Assembly: GCF_000245015.1 (NCBI RefSeq)
Contig: NZ_JH600070.1
Location: forward strand, 823,594 to 887,593
DNA: 64,000 bases
Reading direction: 5' to 3'
Source of the DNA: Beggiatoa alba B18LD
GTDB lineage: Bacteria; Pseudomonadota; Gammaproteobacteria; Beggiatoales; Beggiatoaceae
The notes under the pieces were generated by a model. The model made no database searches and was not told the DNA's origin. It was given only the letters and a program-made list of their open reading frames with translations. A program made the position numbers and the translations under genes. This document shows positions 26,655 through 35,744 of this stretch, one piece after another (positions within the stretch are counted from its first letter, which is position 1; each line of letters opens with the position of its first letter).

Positions 26655-27434
26655 ATGTTACTGAACAGCCTTAAATATTTACCATTGGCAATGTGTTGCT
26701 TATCCTTATATGCACAAGCAACTGAGTCTAAAGAAAATCCTCAACCGCCTTATATTGCCTATGAAAATCGTGAAGGTCTTACGTTTGACACCGCTAAATG
26801 TGTTTCTGTCGGTCAAAATGTCTTAGTTAAAGATGGTTTTCAACGGGTTAATGCCAATAGCAACGGGGAAATCTTAGCCGCTTATCGCAAAACGGCTGAT
26901 TATCAATTTAAAGCCCTAGTCAGTTGTCTTGGACGTTATGGCATGTTGCGCGTTGTTATTATTACCGATTTATCAGGGCAAGGTAGTCAGAAAGCCCGCA
27001 ATATCGCGCAAAGTATTATCCAAGGCTTAGGCAATAATAATAGTGATAAAGCCAGTATTGTTTCTGCGGAAGAAGCCAGCAGTGCCATACAAGCACCGTC
27101 GATTAATGGCGCGTCAGAATACGAAAAAGGTAATCGCTTTTATGAAGGCAGTGGCGCGGTTCAAGACTTTAAACAAGCCGCTGAATGGTATAAAAAAGCA
27201 GCAGAGCAAGGCAATAGTGATGCGTTTTTTAAACTCGGTACGATGTACTATTATGGCTATGGCGTGACACAAGATTTTCAACAATCTTACATCTGGTTTT
27301 CACTCGCTGCGACCAGTGGTCGACAAGATGCCGCAAAAGCGCGTAATGAAGTCATGGAAAAACTGTCTAAACAGCAAATTACTGACGGACAGAAAGAAGC
27401 GAAAAAACTCTATACACAATATGTGAAAAAATAA
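26655..27434 (+). CDS. Secreted Sel1-repeat protein
   Basis: 259 residues. A signal peptide of about 22 residues (LAMCCLSLYAQA) is followed by an unrecognised domain (about 30-130) containing two cysteines (AKCVSV and VSCLG), then two Sel1/TPR-like repeats at about 155-225 (KGNRFYEGSGAVQDFKQAAE and LGTMYYYGYGVTQDFQQSY) and a Lys/Gln-rich C-terminus. Such proteins are periplasmic scaffolds. GAGGG precedes ATG. It is divergent from the DUF5682 gene. Confidence 0.82.
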   Translation: MLLNSLKYLPLAMCCLSLYAQATESKENPQPPYIAYENREGLTFDTAKCVSVGQNVLVKDGFQRVNANSNGEILAAYRKTADYQFKALVSCLGRYGMLRVVIITDLSGQGSQKARNIAQSIIQGLGNNNSDKASIVSAEEASSAIQAPSINGASEYEKGNRFYEGSGAVQDFKQAAEWYKKAAEQGNSDAFFKLGTMYYYGYGVTQDFQQSYIWFSLAATSGRQDAAKARNEVMEKLSKQQITDGQKEAKKLYTQYVKK

Positions 27435-27542
27435 GAATTTCTCCACAATTTCACTTGTTTTGCCCATGCACAACCGCGTTGTCTTGTGTGCAAACCCTCA
27501 CAGGTTCTAAAACTACCTGAATATTACACTTTTCCTTAACAA

Positions 27543-27569
27543 GCTGGATGACCTATCATAGCATCCAGC
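27543..27569 (+). other. Leader hairpin upstream of the BNR-propeller gene
   Basis: A perfect 8-bp stem GCTGGATG / CATCCAGC with an 11-base loop, 58 bases before ATG 27627. No T run follows, so it is more likely a 5' leader structure or operator than a terminator. Confidence 0.35.
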
Positions 27570-27626
27570 ATTGCCCTGCTTACCACCATCGCCATGCAGT
27601 AATAATAATGACAAGGATATTAAATT

Positions 27627-29183
27627 ATGTTGAAAAACAGCAAACTTGCTAAATTTATTTTACAAATAGTTGTCTCTTGCAGTTTCTGCACTGCGGTTAA
27701 TGCTTTCGCAACCGAATGGCAAGCCCTTCCCATCAACCGCGATGTCAGCACCATCGATGAATTTTCTAATTTACTGATTAATCCCCAAAATCCTGCCCAA
27801 CTCTATGTCGATATTTATAAAAGCGACGATAGCGGAAAAACATGGGAAACAGTACGCTTTAATCGCCAACCCGTTTTTGTTTTCGCCCTCAACCCACAAA
27901 CCCCCAGCATTTTATACGGTAGCAGTCACTCTTCAGGACTTAGCGATTTAGGTAGGGCTTATAAAAGTACTGACAGTGGCGCAACATGGGCAACATTAAC
28001 ACAAACCGTTATTGCCATAGACCCCAGTAACCCCAATATTATTTATAGCAAAGCCAATTCCAGCTTATATAAAAGTACAGATGCAGGCACAACATGGACA
28101 CTTTTACAGCAAGGCTTAGACGTTATTAATAAATTTGGTCTGCTCATAGACCCGAAAAAGCCACAAGTTTTATACGCGAGCGGGCGACAAATTCCTGTGA
28201 CCAGTGGCAAACTCGGTAGTAGTAGCAATGCAGTCTGGGGCGTATTTAAAAGTACTGATGGCGGGACAACATGGCAACGCATTTGGGATAAAACGGCACA
28301 TGCCACGTGGCTAATTGACCCACATCAAACCGATACGCTTTACATCTCCAAAGATGAAGACATGCTCGGCGGAAAAGGACATTTATATAAATCCACAGAT
28401 GGCGGGGCAAATTGGGTTGAGTTTTCTCATTATTTAACCACAGCAGGCATTGATTTAAACAACTATTCTGTACAAACCCTTGTTGCCGACCCACAAACCC
28501 CAGACACCCTTTATGCAGGGATTTCTCGCAGTGTTTGGGCAGGCAACACAGGACAAGGTGTGTATAAAACCACCGACGGCGGAATGACATGGACAGCCAT
28601 GAACGACGGTTTTCCCGCTGATAAAGAAATTGGAGTTAAACGCCTAGCCATAGACCCCAGCAAATCCAGCCGTTTATATGCTAATACCAACGTTGGCGTA
28701 TTTATGTGGGATGAAAAAACTGCCGAAATTACCAGTAAATTTCCAGAGTTAGGCAGTGGTGCAAGCAATGCCCGCTTTTTCGGTGGGATTGCTGTTAATG
28801 AGGCTGACCCTGTTATCAGTGTTAGCCAACACTTAAGCGACAAAGTGCGTGTTGACGGACAAATTAAAGTTGCCCCTGAACATGTCGGACAAATTGCCGA
28901 TATTGTCATTTATGCCCGTTTCAGCGTGCCCGAAATGCCTGAATTCCAACCTGTTTATTTCATGCTCGACAACGGCGTAAATGTTCATGTTTGGAATCAA
29001 GATAACAGCCAATTAGCCGCGTTTAAACCAGCTGTTACCTTAAACAGCGAACTACTGGATGTGAGCCTATATGCAGGACAATTTGTTGCCACAGGCATGT
29101 TAAACATCAGTTTTGGCTACCGTTTAAATGATGGAACGGTCATCAGTAACGAAAAAACGATTGATGTTACCATTACAGAATAA
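27627..29183 (+). CDS. Secreted BNR/sortilin-type beta-propeller protein
   Basis: 518 residues with a signal peptide ending AVNAFATE and at least six BNR/Asp-box blades: SDDSGKTW, STDSGATW, STDAGTTW, STDGGTTW, STDGGANW and TTDGGMTW, each followed by a LxxDPxxxxxLY strand. This is a propeller of roughly residues 25-360. A separate C-terminal beta domain (about 390-518, YARFSVPEMPEFQPVYFML to the end) is not recognised. The Asp boxes are structural; no sialidase catalytic residues are evident, so an enzymatic role is not claimed. AAGGA precedes the ATG, and a perfect-stem terminator follows. Confidence 0.82.
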   Translation: MLKNSKLAKFILQIVVSCSFCTAVNAFATEWQALPINRDVSTIDEFSNLLINPQNPAQLYVDIYKSDDSGKTWETVRFNRQPVFVFALNPQTPSILYGSSHSSGLSDLGRAYKSTDSGATWATLTQTVIAIDPSNPNIIYSKANSSLYKSTDAGTTWTLLQQGLDVINKFGLLIDPKKPQVLYASGRQIPVTSGKLGSSSNAVWGVFKSTDGGTTWQRIWDKTAHATWLIDPHQTDTLYISKDEDMLGGKGHLYKSTDGGANWVEFSHYLTTAGIDLNNYSVQTLVADPQTPDTLYAGISRSVWAGNTGQGVYKTTDGGMTWTAMNDGFPADKEIGVKRLAIDPSKSSRLYANTNVGVFMWDEKTAEITSKFPELGSGASNARFFGGIAVNEADPVISVSQHLSDKVRVDGQIKVAPEHVGQIADIVIYARFSVPEMPEFQPVYFMLDNGVNVHVWNQDNSQLAAFKPAVTLNSELLDVSLYAGQFVATGMLNISFGYRLNDGTVISNEKTIDVTITE

Positions 29184-29197
29184 AACCACTATTCACT

Positions 29198-29225
29198 ATA
29201 AAGACGCGATTTTGCGCGTCTTTAT
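29198..29225 (+). terminator. Rho-independent terminator after the BNR-propeller gene
   Basis: A perfect 11-bp stem (ATAAAGACGCG and complement) with a six-base loop; a short T run lies within the stem end. It lies 15 bases after the stop codon and 37 before the PTS gene. Confidence 0.75.
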
Positions 29226-29261
29226 GCCATTGATGACCTACAACTACCTTACACACTACGT

Positions 29262-29687
29262 ATGAGCGTTGGCGTTTTTCTTATCACCCATGATGACATT
29301 GGTATCAGCCTTATCGATAGCCTGCAACAAATGTTTGCCAATAAATTGCCCTTAAATATTAAAGCATTACCTGTGCATCATAACAGCGACCCGCTGGCTT
29401 TTTGCTACTACGCAGAAGAAATATATGCCAGTTTAGAAGAAGGCGACGGCGTACTGGTTTTAACCGACTTATTCGGTGCAACCCCTTGTAATATCGCTAT
29501 CAGCCTGTTAAATCACTATCATGTAAAAATTGTTGCAGGATTAAATTTTCCCATGCTGGTTAAAATCATGAGCCATGTCTTTACATTTCCTGATGCTACC
29601 CTCGATACCCTCGTGGATAAAGCCCTAACAGGGGGTTGTCAAGGTGTTTTAGACGTTAGCTTACTTTATCCAAAAAGTAGCACGTAA
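29262..29687 (+). CDS. Mannose-type PTS EIIA domain protein
   Basis: A 141-residue stand-alone EIIA-Man protein. The phosphorylatable histidine is in FLITHDDIG (about residue 10), and VLVLTDLFGATPCNIA (about 65-80) is the family signature. In proteobacteria lacking sugar uptake this protein usually sits with HPr and EI in a regulatory PTS; those genes are not adjacent here. It is expected to be a regulatory phosphocarrier. Confidence 0.9.
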   Translation: MSVGVFLITHDDIGISLIDSLQQMFANKLPLNIKALPVHHNSDPLAFCYYAEEIYASLEEGDGVLVLTDLFGATPCNIAISLLNHYHVKIVAGLNFPMLVKIMSHVFTFPDATLDTLVDKALTGGCQGVLDVSLLYPKSST

Positions 29688-29867
29688 AGCACAATTAATA
29701 AAAAATAATCAGATTAAAAACAATTCAATAAATTGATTAATTTGATTAAGAAATCTTAAGTTGTGTCCCTCTTTATTAGCGCGTAATGTTTACCAATTAA
29801 AACAGATGCGTTTAATTCATCTCCCCATAAAACTCACAATCAATCTGATGAGGAATTTACATTTAAC

Positions 29868-30716
29868 ATGAAAAAATCCATTTCCTGCCTACTCTTAGGG
29901 CTTAGTAGTCTCAGCGCATTACCTGTTTGGTCTGCTACCGTCATTGAACATAAAAATGCACAAGGACAAATTCAACAAGTCATTATCAACGACGAACATG
30001 CACGGATGAATAACGAACATAACCCCAGTCAATATATGCTCGTTGATTTCAAATCCCGTTTAATGTATGCCGTAGATATTAAACAAAAAACCATTGTAAC
30101 CATCTCAATGGATAAAGCGGTAGAACCTAACCTCCCTAAAGGCGTAGAAATGCCTAAACAAGCCCCTGTTAACGCTGAATTAGTGAAAAAAGAGGCAGGT
30201 AGCGACGTTGCTGGCTATAAGACCATGCATTATCAAGTTGTAGCTAATGGAAAAACTTGTTCAGATGATTATTTTTCTACAGATGCCTACAAAATCCCTT
30301 ATGTCGACGTGTTCTTAAAAACCATGCAAGAGATGTCAAAATCTCGCAAAAAAATGATGAGTATGTTTCCCATGAATGATGTATGTGCAAAAGCACAGGC
30401 GACATTAGAACCTGATGCCAGCACAATGGGTATGCCCATGAAAAGCGTAGGCACAGATGGCGAAGTGCGTCATGAAATTCTGAGTATAAAAATTGACATA
30501 CCAACTACCGATGAAACCTTTGCATTACCCACAGATTTCAAAACCATGACTGAACAAGAAATGGTACAAAGCATACAAGGCAATATCCGCAAACAAATGG
30601 AACAATTGCGCCAAGGTGGACAACAACTGCCACAAGGGATGCAAGGAATGCCGCCAACAGGTCATCCAATGCCCAATATGCCCGCTTTACCGCCACAAAC
30701 ACCCGCACAACAATAA
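29868..30716 (+). CDS. Secreted protein of unknown function with Met/Gln/Pro-rich tail
   Basis: 282 residues with a signal peptide ending LPVWSA. The mature part (ATVIEHKNAQGQIQQVIINDEHAR ...) resembles periplasmic DUF4412-like stress proteins: short beta strands, a mid-protein Cys pair (KTCSDDYF and NDVCAKA), and ALPTDFKTMTEQEM. The last 60 residues are low-complexity Gln, Pro, Met and Gly. GAGGA lies 13 bases upstream. Element R5 follows at once. Function unknown. Confidence 0.7.
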   Translation: MKKSISCLLLGLSSLSALPVWSATVIEHKNAQGQIQQVIINDEHARMNNEHNPSQYMLVDFKSRLMYAVDIKQKTIVTISMDKAVEPNLPKGVEMPKQAPVNAELVKKEAGSDVAGYKTMHYQVVANGKTCSDDYFSTDAYKIPYVDVFLKTMQEMSKSRKKMMSMFPMNDVCAKAQATLEPDASTMGMPMKSVGTDGEVRHEILSIKIDIPTTDETFALPTDFKTMTEQEMVQSIQGNIRKQMEQLRQGGQQLPQGMQGMPPTGHPMPNMPALPPQTPAQQ

Positions 30717-30721
30717 TCCCA

Positions 30722-30877
30722 GTTTTGCGAGTATTATAAAGTAAAACAGAGACCTACTAGGTTTTCAAAACCTAGCAGGTCTTTTTTTTGTCTGAATCAG
30801 GATTTTCAGGATTAAAAAGCGTGATTCACCTGACTTTTTGGTTTGCGGGTTTTAAATTCTGAAAATCCTGATTCAGA
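30722..30877. repeat. Palindromic element R5 (type 2 left arm, right arm lost), convergent junction
   Basis: About 156 bp. A decayed left end (GCGAGTATTATAAAGTAAAACAG) runs into a GACCTACTAGG hairpin (30750-30782) with eight T, then TGTCTGAATCAGG, two CAGGATTNN units, a GCGTGATTCACC centre and two mirrored units ending GATTCAGAC. The right outer arm is absent; the next gene's stop codon follows 5 bases later. Confidence 0.87.
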
Positions 30878-30881
30878 CCTT

Positions 30882-32438
30882 TTATTGTCTTGCCTGCCAA
30901 CGACGCAATTGCTCAGTGAAATCATTTATAAAGAGTTGCATCTCTCCGCCTTCCTCCAGTTGTCGGGCTTCTAATCGTGCTATTTGACGCATTACTTCTG
31001 CTGTAGAACGTTTAAGCGATTCACAAAAAGTATAAAACTTATTTTTTAATTTATTCGTGGGCTTATCCGTTGCGTTATCAAATAACTTATCTTGCCGTTC
31101 AATTAAATCAAGCAGGTCTTTTTCTTGAATACCTAAGGCTTGCGCATGATAAGGACTATGTTGCTTTAATATTTGCCATGCCCACGCTTCAGGAATTTCT
31201 TGCGGTAAATATAAAGGCGTAATACTGTGCCCAAAACGGCTACCTGTTTCGCGTAATTTGGCATCTAATGTTTTTGCATCACCATCTAAGACAAAAATAA
31301 AACTGTCTAATTGTTTGAATTTGGCAATTGCTTCTATATGTTGGGGAAATAGTTCTTTTCCTGTATCACGTCCGACATAAATATCATCAGGGGTTAAACC
31401 TAATCGCGGATTAATCTCATCTAGTACACCTAATAGAAAAGCCTCCGCAATATCATCCTCACATAAAATACTCATTTTTTCTAACGATTGCCCATAAAAG
31501 GCTTTTTGAAAAATATTTTTATAAGCAGGCACTGCCGATACATTATCAGCGATTCGTTCTAAGAAAATACGCGCTTCTAATGGCACACTTTCCAAAACAA
31601 CGGGGCTATGCGATGTAACGATAATTTGTAAATCATTACGCACAGCTAACCGTTGTAGCTCTAGCATAATCTGTTGTTGTGTAAAGGGATGTAAACCCGC
31701 TTCTAATTCATCAATAAGAATCAACGCATTTTTTAAACGGGAAATATCTTTCGAAATTCGTAATACAGCGCGTTCACCTGCGGACATATGGAATTCAGAA
31801 TATTGTGTGTTTGTTTCTTCCCGTGTAGCAAACAGTAAGTCTTTATCCCCTTTAGATAACATTTGAACCGTTTGATAGCGCATCGGTAAAACATGTTGTG
31901 CAAAGGCTAATAAATCTGCGGTAACTTGATTTGTCTCTACTTCTGTTTTCGTGAGTTGGAGAACGCTTCGCACTTCACTAGGGCTGGTTAAATTGGCAAG
32001 CGTGCGTAAATACAATTGTCGCTTAGGTTGCGCTCCCCCTTTTTTGCCCATATAGCTACGATTCCAGCTTTTTCCCTTTGCCCACCGCATCGACAGGCGT
32101 TCTCTATTAGCGATGTAATAAAATTCAAATGCAGTTTCTAACTCCTTATCATAAGGCGTGTTGACTTGCTTGGTTTTTAAATTGGGAAATAGGGTAGTAG
32201 GAACATAATCTTTAATGCCTGCTCCTTCCACATGATAAGCACAAGCACAGGCAAATAATAAAGTTGATTTACCAGAAGCATTTGCACCCGCGATGACGGT
32301 AACAGGAAAGGTAAAGTTAATAGTTAAATCTTTGATGCCACGAAGATTTTTAATATTAATGCCTTCTAAAAAATCGGTTGCTTGCGGTTTTTTAGTCCGT
32401 AATTGTTGCCAAAGCTCTTCAAATACTCTGCGGTTCAT
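30882..32438 (-). CDS. OLD-like AAA ATPase with a C-terminal TOPRIM-like region
   Basis: 518 residues. The ABC/SMC-like ATPase half has INIKNLRGIKDLTINF, Walker A AGANASGKST (about 50), the signature-like HMSAGERAVLRIS, Walker B NALILIDELEAGLHP and the switch His in VTSHSPVVLES. The C-terminal half has the acidic pattern of a TOPRIM nuclease: ILCEDDIAEAF (candidate catalytic Glu) and FIFVLDGDAK. This matches OLD-family proteins, several of which are phage-defence nucleases, though others are housekeeping. Here the gene is last in an apparent four-gene unit with an amidotransferase and two universal stress proteins. No Gabija-type helicase partner or reverse transcriptase is adjacent. Confidence 0.82.
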   Translation of the reverse strand: MNRRVFEELWQQLRTKKPQATDFLEGINIKNLRGIKDLTINFTFPVTVIAGANASGKSTLLFACACAYHVEGAGIKDYVPTTLFPNLKTKQVNTPYDKELETAFEFYYIANRERLSMRWAKGKSWNRSYMGKKGGAQPKRQLYLRTLANLTSPSEVRSVLQLTKTEVETNQVTADLLAFAQHVLPMRYQTVQMLSKGDKDLLFATREETNTQYSEFHMSAGERAVLRISKDISRLKNALILIDELEAGLHPFTQQQIMLELQRLAVRNDLQIIVTSHSPVVLESVPLEARIFLERIADNVSAVPAYKNIFQKAFYGQSLEKMSILCEDDIAEAFLLGVLDEINPRLGLTPDDIYVGRDTGKELFPQHIEAIAKFKQLDSFIFVLDGDAKTLDAKLRETGSRFGHSITPLYLPQEIPEAWAWQILKQHSPYHAQALGIQEKDLLDLIERQDKLFDNATDKPTNKLKNKFYTFCESLKRSTAEVMRQIARLEARQLEEGGEMQLFINDFTEQLRRWQARQ

Positions 32439-32460
32439 ATTTTAGATTCAGATTAGCGGT

Positions 32461-33153
32461 TTAAAGTTTTGCTAAATAATCCAAAACTTGCCATGCACGG
32501 GACTGAATTGCAGAAAAATAAGTAGTCGTTGCTAATAAATCCGCTTCAGTTTGTACATAAGTGTCGGCAATCAGTTCAGCTCGACAATTAGCGACAATGT
32601 CTTGCACACTGGCAGGCGTGGACTCTAGGTGAAACTGTAAACCAATGACGCGGTTATTGTATAAAAAGGCTTGGTGTTGACATGCGATGCTTTTCGCTAA
32701 AAGTGTCGCATGTTCAGGTAACGCAAAGGTATCACCATGCCAATGAAAAACAGGGAAATCGCTTGTTGCTTCGCCTAAAATCGCTGTGCTAATGCTTGGG
32801 TTTACTAACTCAATCGGAAACCAACCAATTTCTTTTTGTGGATTGCGTGTAACGCTCGCGCCTAATACGTCCGCAATCAATTGCGCCCCTAAGCAAATGC
32901 CCAATACTTTTTTATTCATTTGAATCGCTTGATGAATAAAAGCTTTTTCGCGGGTCAACCAAGCAAATTGTTCTACTTCATACACATTCATCGGCCCGCC
33001 TAAGACAATTAAACAATCGAATTGTGATAGGTCGGGCAATGGTTCATCATGAAAAAACCGCGTTGCACTCACTGTATGACCATTGTTTTCTATCCATGTT
33101 GCAATACTGGCGAGACCTTCAAACGGGACATGTTGCAAATAGTGAATGCGCAT
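32461..33153 (-). CDS. Class I glutamine amidotransferase (GMP-synthase-like)
   Basis: 230 residues forming a single GATase domain. The nucleophile is the Cys in VLGICLGAQLIADVLGA; FHWHGDTFALP and GLQFHLES supply the His and Glu of the triad. No synthetase domain is fused, so it belongs to the stand-alone group whose members act on varied gamma-glutamyl compounds. Its ATG overlaps the stop codon of the upstream stress-protein gene (TAATG), implying translational coupling. Confidence 0.9.
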   Translation of the reverse strand: MRIHYLQHVPFEGLASIATWIENNGHTVSATRFFHDEPLPDLSQFDCLIVLGGPMNVYEVEQFAWLTREKAFIHQAIQMNKKVLGICLGAQLIADVLGASVTRNPQKEIGWFPIELVNPSISTAILGEATSDFPVFHWHGDTFALPEHATLLAKSIACQHQAFLYNNRVIGLQFHLESTPASVQDIVANCRAELIADTYVQTEADLLATTTYFSAIQSRAWQVLDYLAKL

Positions 33154-33665
33154 TAGCTTTCCTCATTTGATGTATTTGATTGAATGGGAACGATGAGAAC
33201 TGGAATTGCTGATAATTGAGTGACACGTCGCGCAACAGAACCAATAAATAGCTCTCCTAATGCAGTATGTTCCCGTGTTCCCATCACTATCATGTCTATC
33301 TCTTGTGTTTTGGCGTAGTCGACAATGGCTTGTGCGGGGCTATGACCTTCAATAACGGTGATACTTTCTACTAAATGTTGGGTAACTTCAGAGTTCTTCA
33401 ATTCATTGATGCAAAACGCTTCTAATTCACTTTGCATTTTTTTTTGTACTTTTTCCACCGCTTCCGTGTGCATTTGTTTGGCTTTTTCTTCGGGGAAATG
33501 TGCTTCAAATAGGGCTTCGCCAAATGTACCAAGCTGTTCGGTCACGTGGACAAGTGTGAGGTGAGCGTTATAGCGATGGGTGAGACTGATTGCATAGCGA
33601 AAGACGATGTCAGCGTTTTCGCCCATGTCAGTTGCATATAGAATTTTTCTTACATTGGGCAACAT
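33153..33665 (-). CDS. Universal stress protein (UspA family), copy 1
   Basis: 170 residues, one Usp domain. N-terminal VRKILYATDMGENADIVFRYAISL and the C-terminal nucleotide-binding pattern MIVMGTREHTALGELFIGSVARRV are clear. AAAGGAG lies 7 bases upstream. It is about half identical by eye to the adjacent 33725 gene, so the two are a tandem duplication. The last codons overlap the amidotransferase start. Confidence 0.94.
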   Translation of the reverse strand: MLPNVRKILYATDMGENADIVFRYAISLTHRYNAHLTLVHVTEQLGTFGEALFEAHFPEEKAKQMHTEAVEKVQKKMQSELEAFCINELKNSEVTQHLVESITVIEGHSPAQAIVDYAKTQEIDMIVMGTREHTALGELFIGSVARRVTQLSAIPVLIVPIQSNTSNEES

Positions 33666-33724
33666 GTTGGTTTCTCCTTTGATGATAATAGCTAGATAGA
33701 TAGCAGATGACGCGACAGCTATTT

Positions 33725-34231
33725 TTAGGATTCGAAGGTTTTATTAATGTGCATGGGAACGACTAAAACGGGAATTTGAGCAATTTGGGTCACACGACGC
33801 GCAACTGAGCCAATGAAGAATTCGCCCAACATTGTATAGTTATGTGTACCCATGATAATCATGTCGGCTTCTATTTTTTTCGCTTCGTCGACAATGGTCT
33901 GTGCAACAGAGCCGTCTAATACTTGAATACTATCAATCAGGTGGCTTTCTGCGGAGGTGGTGTGCAATTCTTCAGCACAAAAGGCTTCTAAACGTTGTTG
34001 CATTTTAGTGCGGACTTCGTTAATTGCGTCTGTGTGCATTTTTTCCGCCATATCGCGGGGAATATAAGTTTCTAATAAAGCAGCACCGACAGTGCCTAAG
34101 GGTTCTAACACGTGAACAATACGAATAGTCGCGCCGTATTTTTGTGCCATGCTGATGGCGTAACGTAACACGATACGAGATTGTTCGCCTAAATCAGCAG
34201 GATAAAGGATTTTTTTAATTTGTGGCAACAT
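33725..34231 (-). CDS. Universal stress protein (UspA family), copy 2
   Basis: 168 residues starting at ATG 34231 (MLPQIKKILYPADLGEQ), which has AAGGA 8 bases upstream and matches the start of its tandem paralogue; the frame stays open to 34288, but that longer form lacks a ribosome-binding site. The domain ends in MIIMGTHNYTMLGEFFIGSVARRV. It is the first gene of the unit stress protein - stress protein - amidotransferase - OLD-like ATPase, divergent from trpD. Confidence 0.93.
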   Translation of the reverse strand: MLPQIKKILYPADLGEQSRIVLRYAISMAQKYGATIRIVHVLEPLGTVGAALLETYIPRDMAEKMHTDAINEVRTKMQQRLEAFCAEELHTTSAESHLIDSIQVLDGSVAQTIVDEAKKIEADMIIMGTHNYTMLGEFFIGSVARRVTQIAQIPVLVVPMHINKTFES

Positions 34232-34398
34232 GGCAAGTATCCTTCTTGTGGTGGCAAAGAAAGTAAAATGAGAAATTAAATTGTGCAATTCATCATAGCA
34301 TAAGTTTTTTAATGGGCATCAGTCACAATTGCGAGCCTTTTGATGAGGGTTATAATGTTAAGTGACTGAGATAACCGCATCATATAGAGTAAAAAAAT

Positions 34399-35427
34399 AT
34401 GGATATAAAAACGGCATTAAAAGCCATTATTGAAAAACAAGATTTAAGTCGTGAGGAGATGTTATCCGTAATGACAGAAATCATGACAGGACAAGCAACC
34501 CCTGCGCAAATTGGCGGTTTTTTAATAGGACTGCGCATGAAAGGGGAAACCGTCGAGGAAATTACAGCCGCAACGCAGGTGATGCGCGACCTTGCTATCC
34601 CTGTCAAGGTTGATGTACCTAATCTTGTTGATATTGTTGGCACAGGGGGCGATGGGCAGAGTACGTTTAATATTTCGACAACCAGTGCCTTTGTGGTTGC
34701 GGCAGCGGGCGCACATGTGGCTAAACATGGCAATCGTTCTGTGTCTAGCCGTTCAGGCAGTGCGGATATTTTAGAGGCATTAGGGGTAAAATTAGATTTA
34801 ACCCCTGAGCAAATTGCGGATTGTGTGGAAAAAATCGGCGTGGGTTTTATGTTCGCCCCTCAACATCATACCGCCATGAAACATGCCATTGTGCCCCGTC
34901 GTGAAATGGCAGTGCGAACGATTTTTAATTTATTAGGTCCAATGACTAACCCTGCTAAAGCCCCAAATCAGTTGTTGGGCGTTTATAGCCGCGATTGGTT
35001 AGAACCTGTTGCCGAGGTATTAAAACGCTTAGGCAGTCGCCATGTGTTAGTGGTGCATTCTGCGGATGGTTTAGACGAAATCAGCGTTGCCGCACCGACG
35101 TATGTTGCTGAGTTAAAAGATGGCAATATTCGCAGCTATACCATAGAACCTGAATTATTTGGCATTCAAACTGCGCCATTAAGTACGATTCAAGTAAATT
35201 CTGTCGCGGAAAGTTTAACCCTAGTTAATCGCGTTTTAGACAATCAAACCAGTCCTGCTCGTGATGTAGTGCTTCTCAACGCAGGCGCGACATTGTACGT
35301 ATCAGGTATGGCAAGTGATATTATGCAAGGCATTGCAAAAGCAAGAGAGGTATTAGCAAACGGGTCAGCAAAGCAAAAATTAGCGATGTTGATACAACAT
35401 TCCAATCATTTTAAACAGCCCGCTTAA
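34399..35427 (+). CDS. trpD: Anthranilate phosphoribosyltransferase TrpD
   Basis: Transfers phosphoribose from PRPP to anthranilate in tryptophan synthesis. 342 residues with [18 protein letters not shown], the PRPP-binding [31 protein letters not shown] and the [21 protein letters not shown] stretch. trpC and trpG are not adjacent, so the trp genes are scattered or split. Element R6 follows. Confidence 0.97.
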   Translation: MDIKTALKAIIEKQDLSREEMLSVMTEIMTGQATPAQIGGFLIGLRMKGETVEEITAATQVMRDLAIPVKVDVPNLVDIVGTGGDGQSTFNISTTSAFVVAAAGAHVAKHGNRSVSSRSGSADILEALGVKLDLTPEQIADCVEKIGVGFMFAPQHHTAMKHAIVPRREMAVRTIFNLLGPMTNPAKAPNQLLGVYSRDWLEPVAEVLKRLGSRHVLVVHSADGLDEISVAAPTYVAELKDGNIRSYTIEPELFGIQTAPLSTIQVNSVAESLTLVNRVLDNQTSPARDVVLLNAGATLYVSGMASDIMQGIAKAREVLANGSAKQKLAMLIQHSNHFKQPA

Positions 35428-35430
35428 TTT

Positions 35431-35724
35431 TGACAAAAAAGGCTTTTGTCTGAATCAGGATTCACAGGATTTTCAGGATTAGCAGGATTAAAAAGCGTGA
35501 TTCACCTGACCTTAACTTTTTGGTTTAAGGGTTTTAAATCCTGTTAATCCTGAAAATCCTGATTCAGACAATGTTTTAATCTCTTCTGATGAATCTTGAT
35601 GAAAAACAGGAGAGTAATCTCTGCCAGTCCTTCAACCCTTTTCGCGTGTTCCGACAGACCTGCTAGGTTTTTAAAACCTAGCAGGTCTCTGTTTTATTTT
35701 ATAAATCTTGCAGAACTCGAGTTA
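35431..35724. repeat. Palindromic element R6 (composite), convergent junction
   Basis: About 294 bp. The left outer arm is reduced to GACAAAAAAGGC. Then TTGTCTGAATCAGG, four CAGGATTNN units, a GCGTGATTCACC centre, three mirrored AATCCTGNN units, ATCTCTTCTGATGAATCTT, a CTGCCAGTCCTTCAACC piece shared with the HA/HB hairpins, TTCGCGTGTTCCGACAG, and a CCTGCTAGG hairpin (35657-35689), ending CAGAACTCGAGTTA. It joins modules of several types in one locus. Confidence 0.87.
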
Positions 35725-35744
35725 TTTTATCCAACGCGCACAAA

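Noticed and set aside
28043-28909. Minus-strand open frames within the BNR-propeller gene
   Set aside because: They mirror the repetitive blades on the other strand and have no ribosome-binding site or recognisable domain.
34380-34733. Minus-strand frame opposite the start of trpD
   Set aside because: It overlaps the well-supported trpD reading frame entirely and has no ribosome-binding site.
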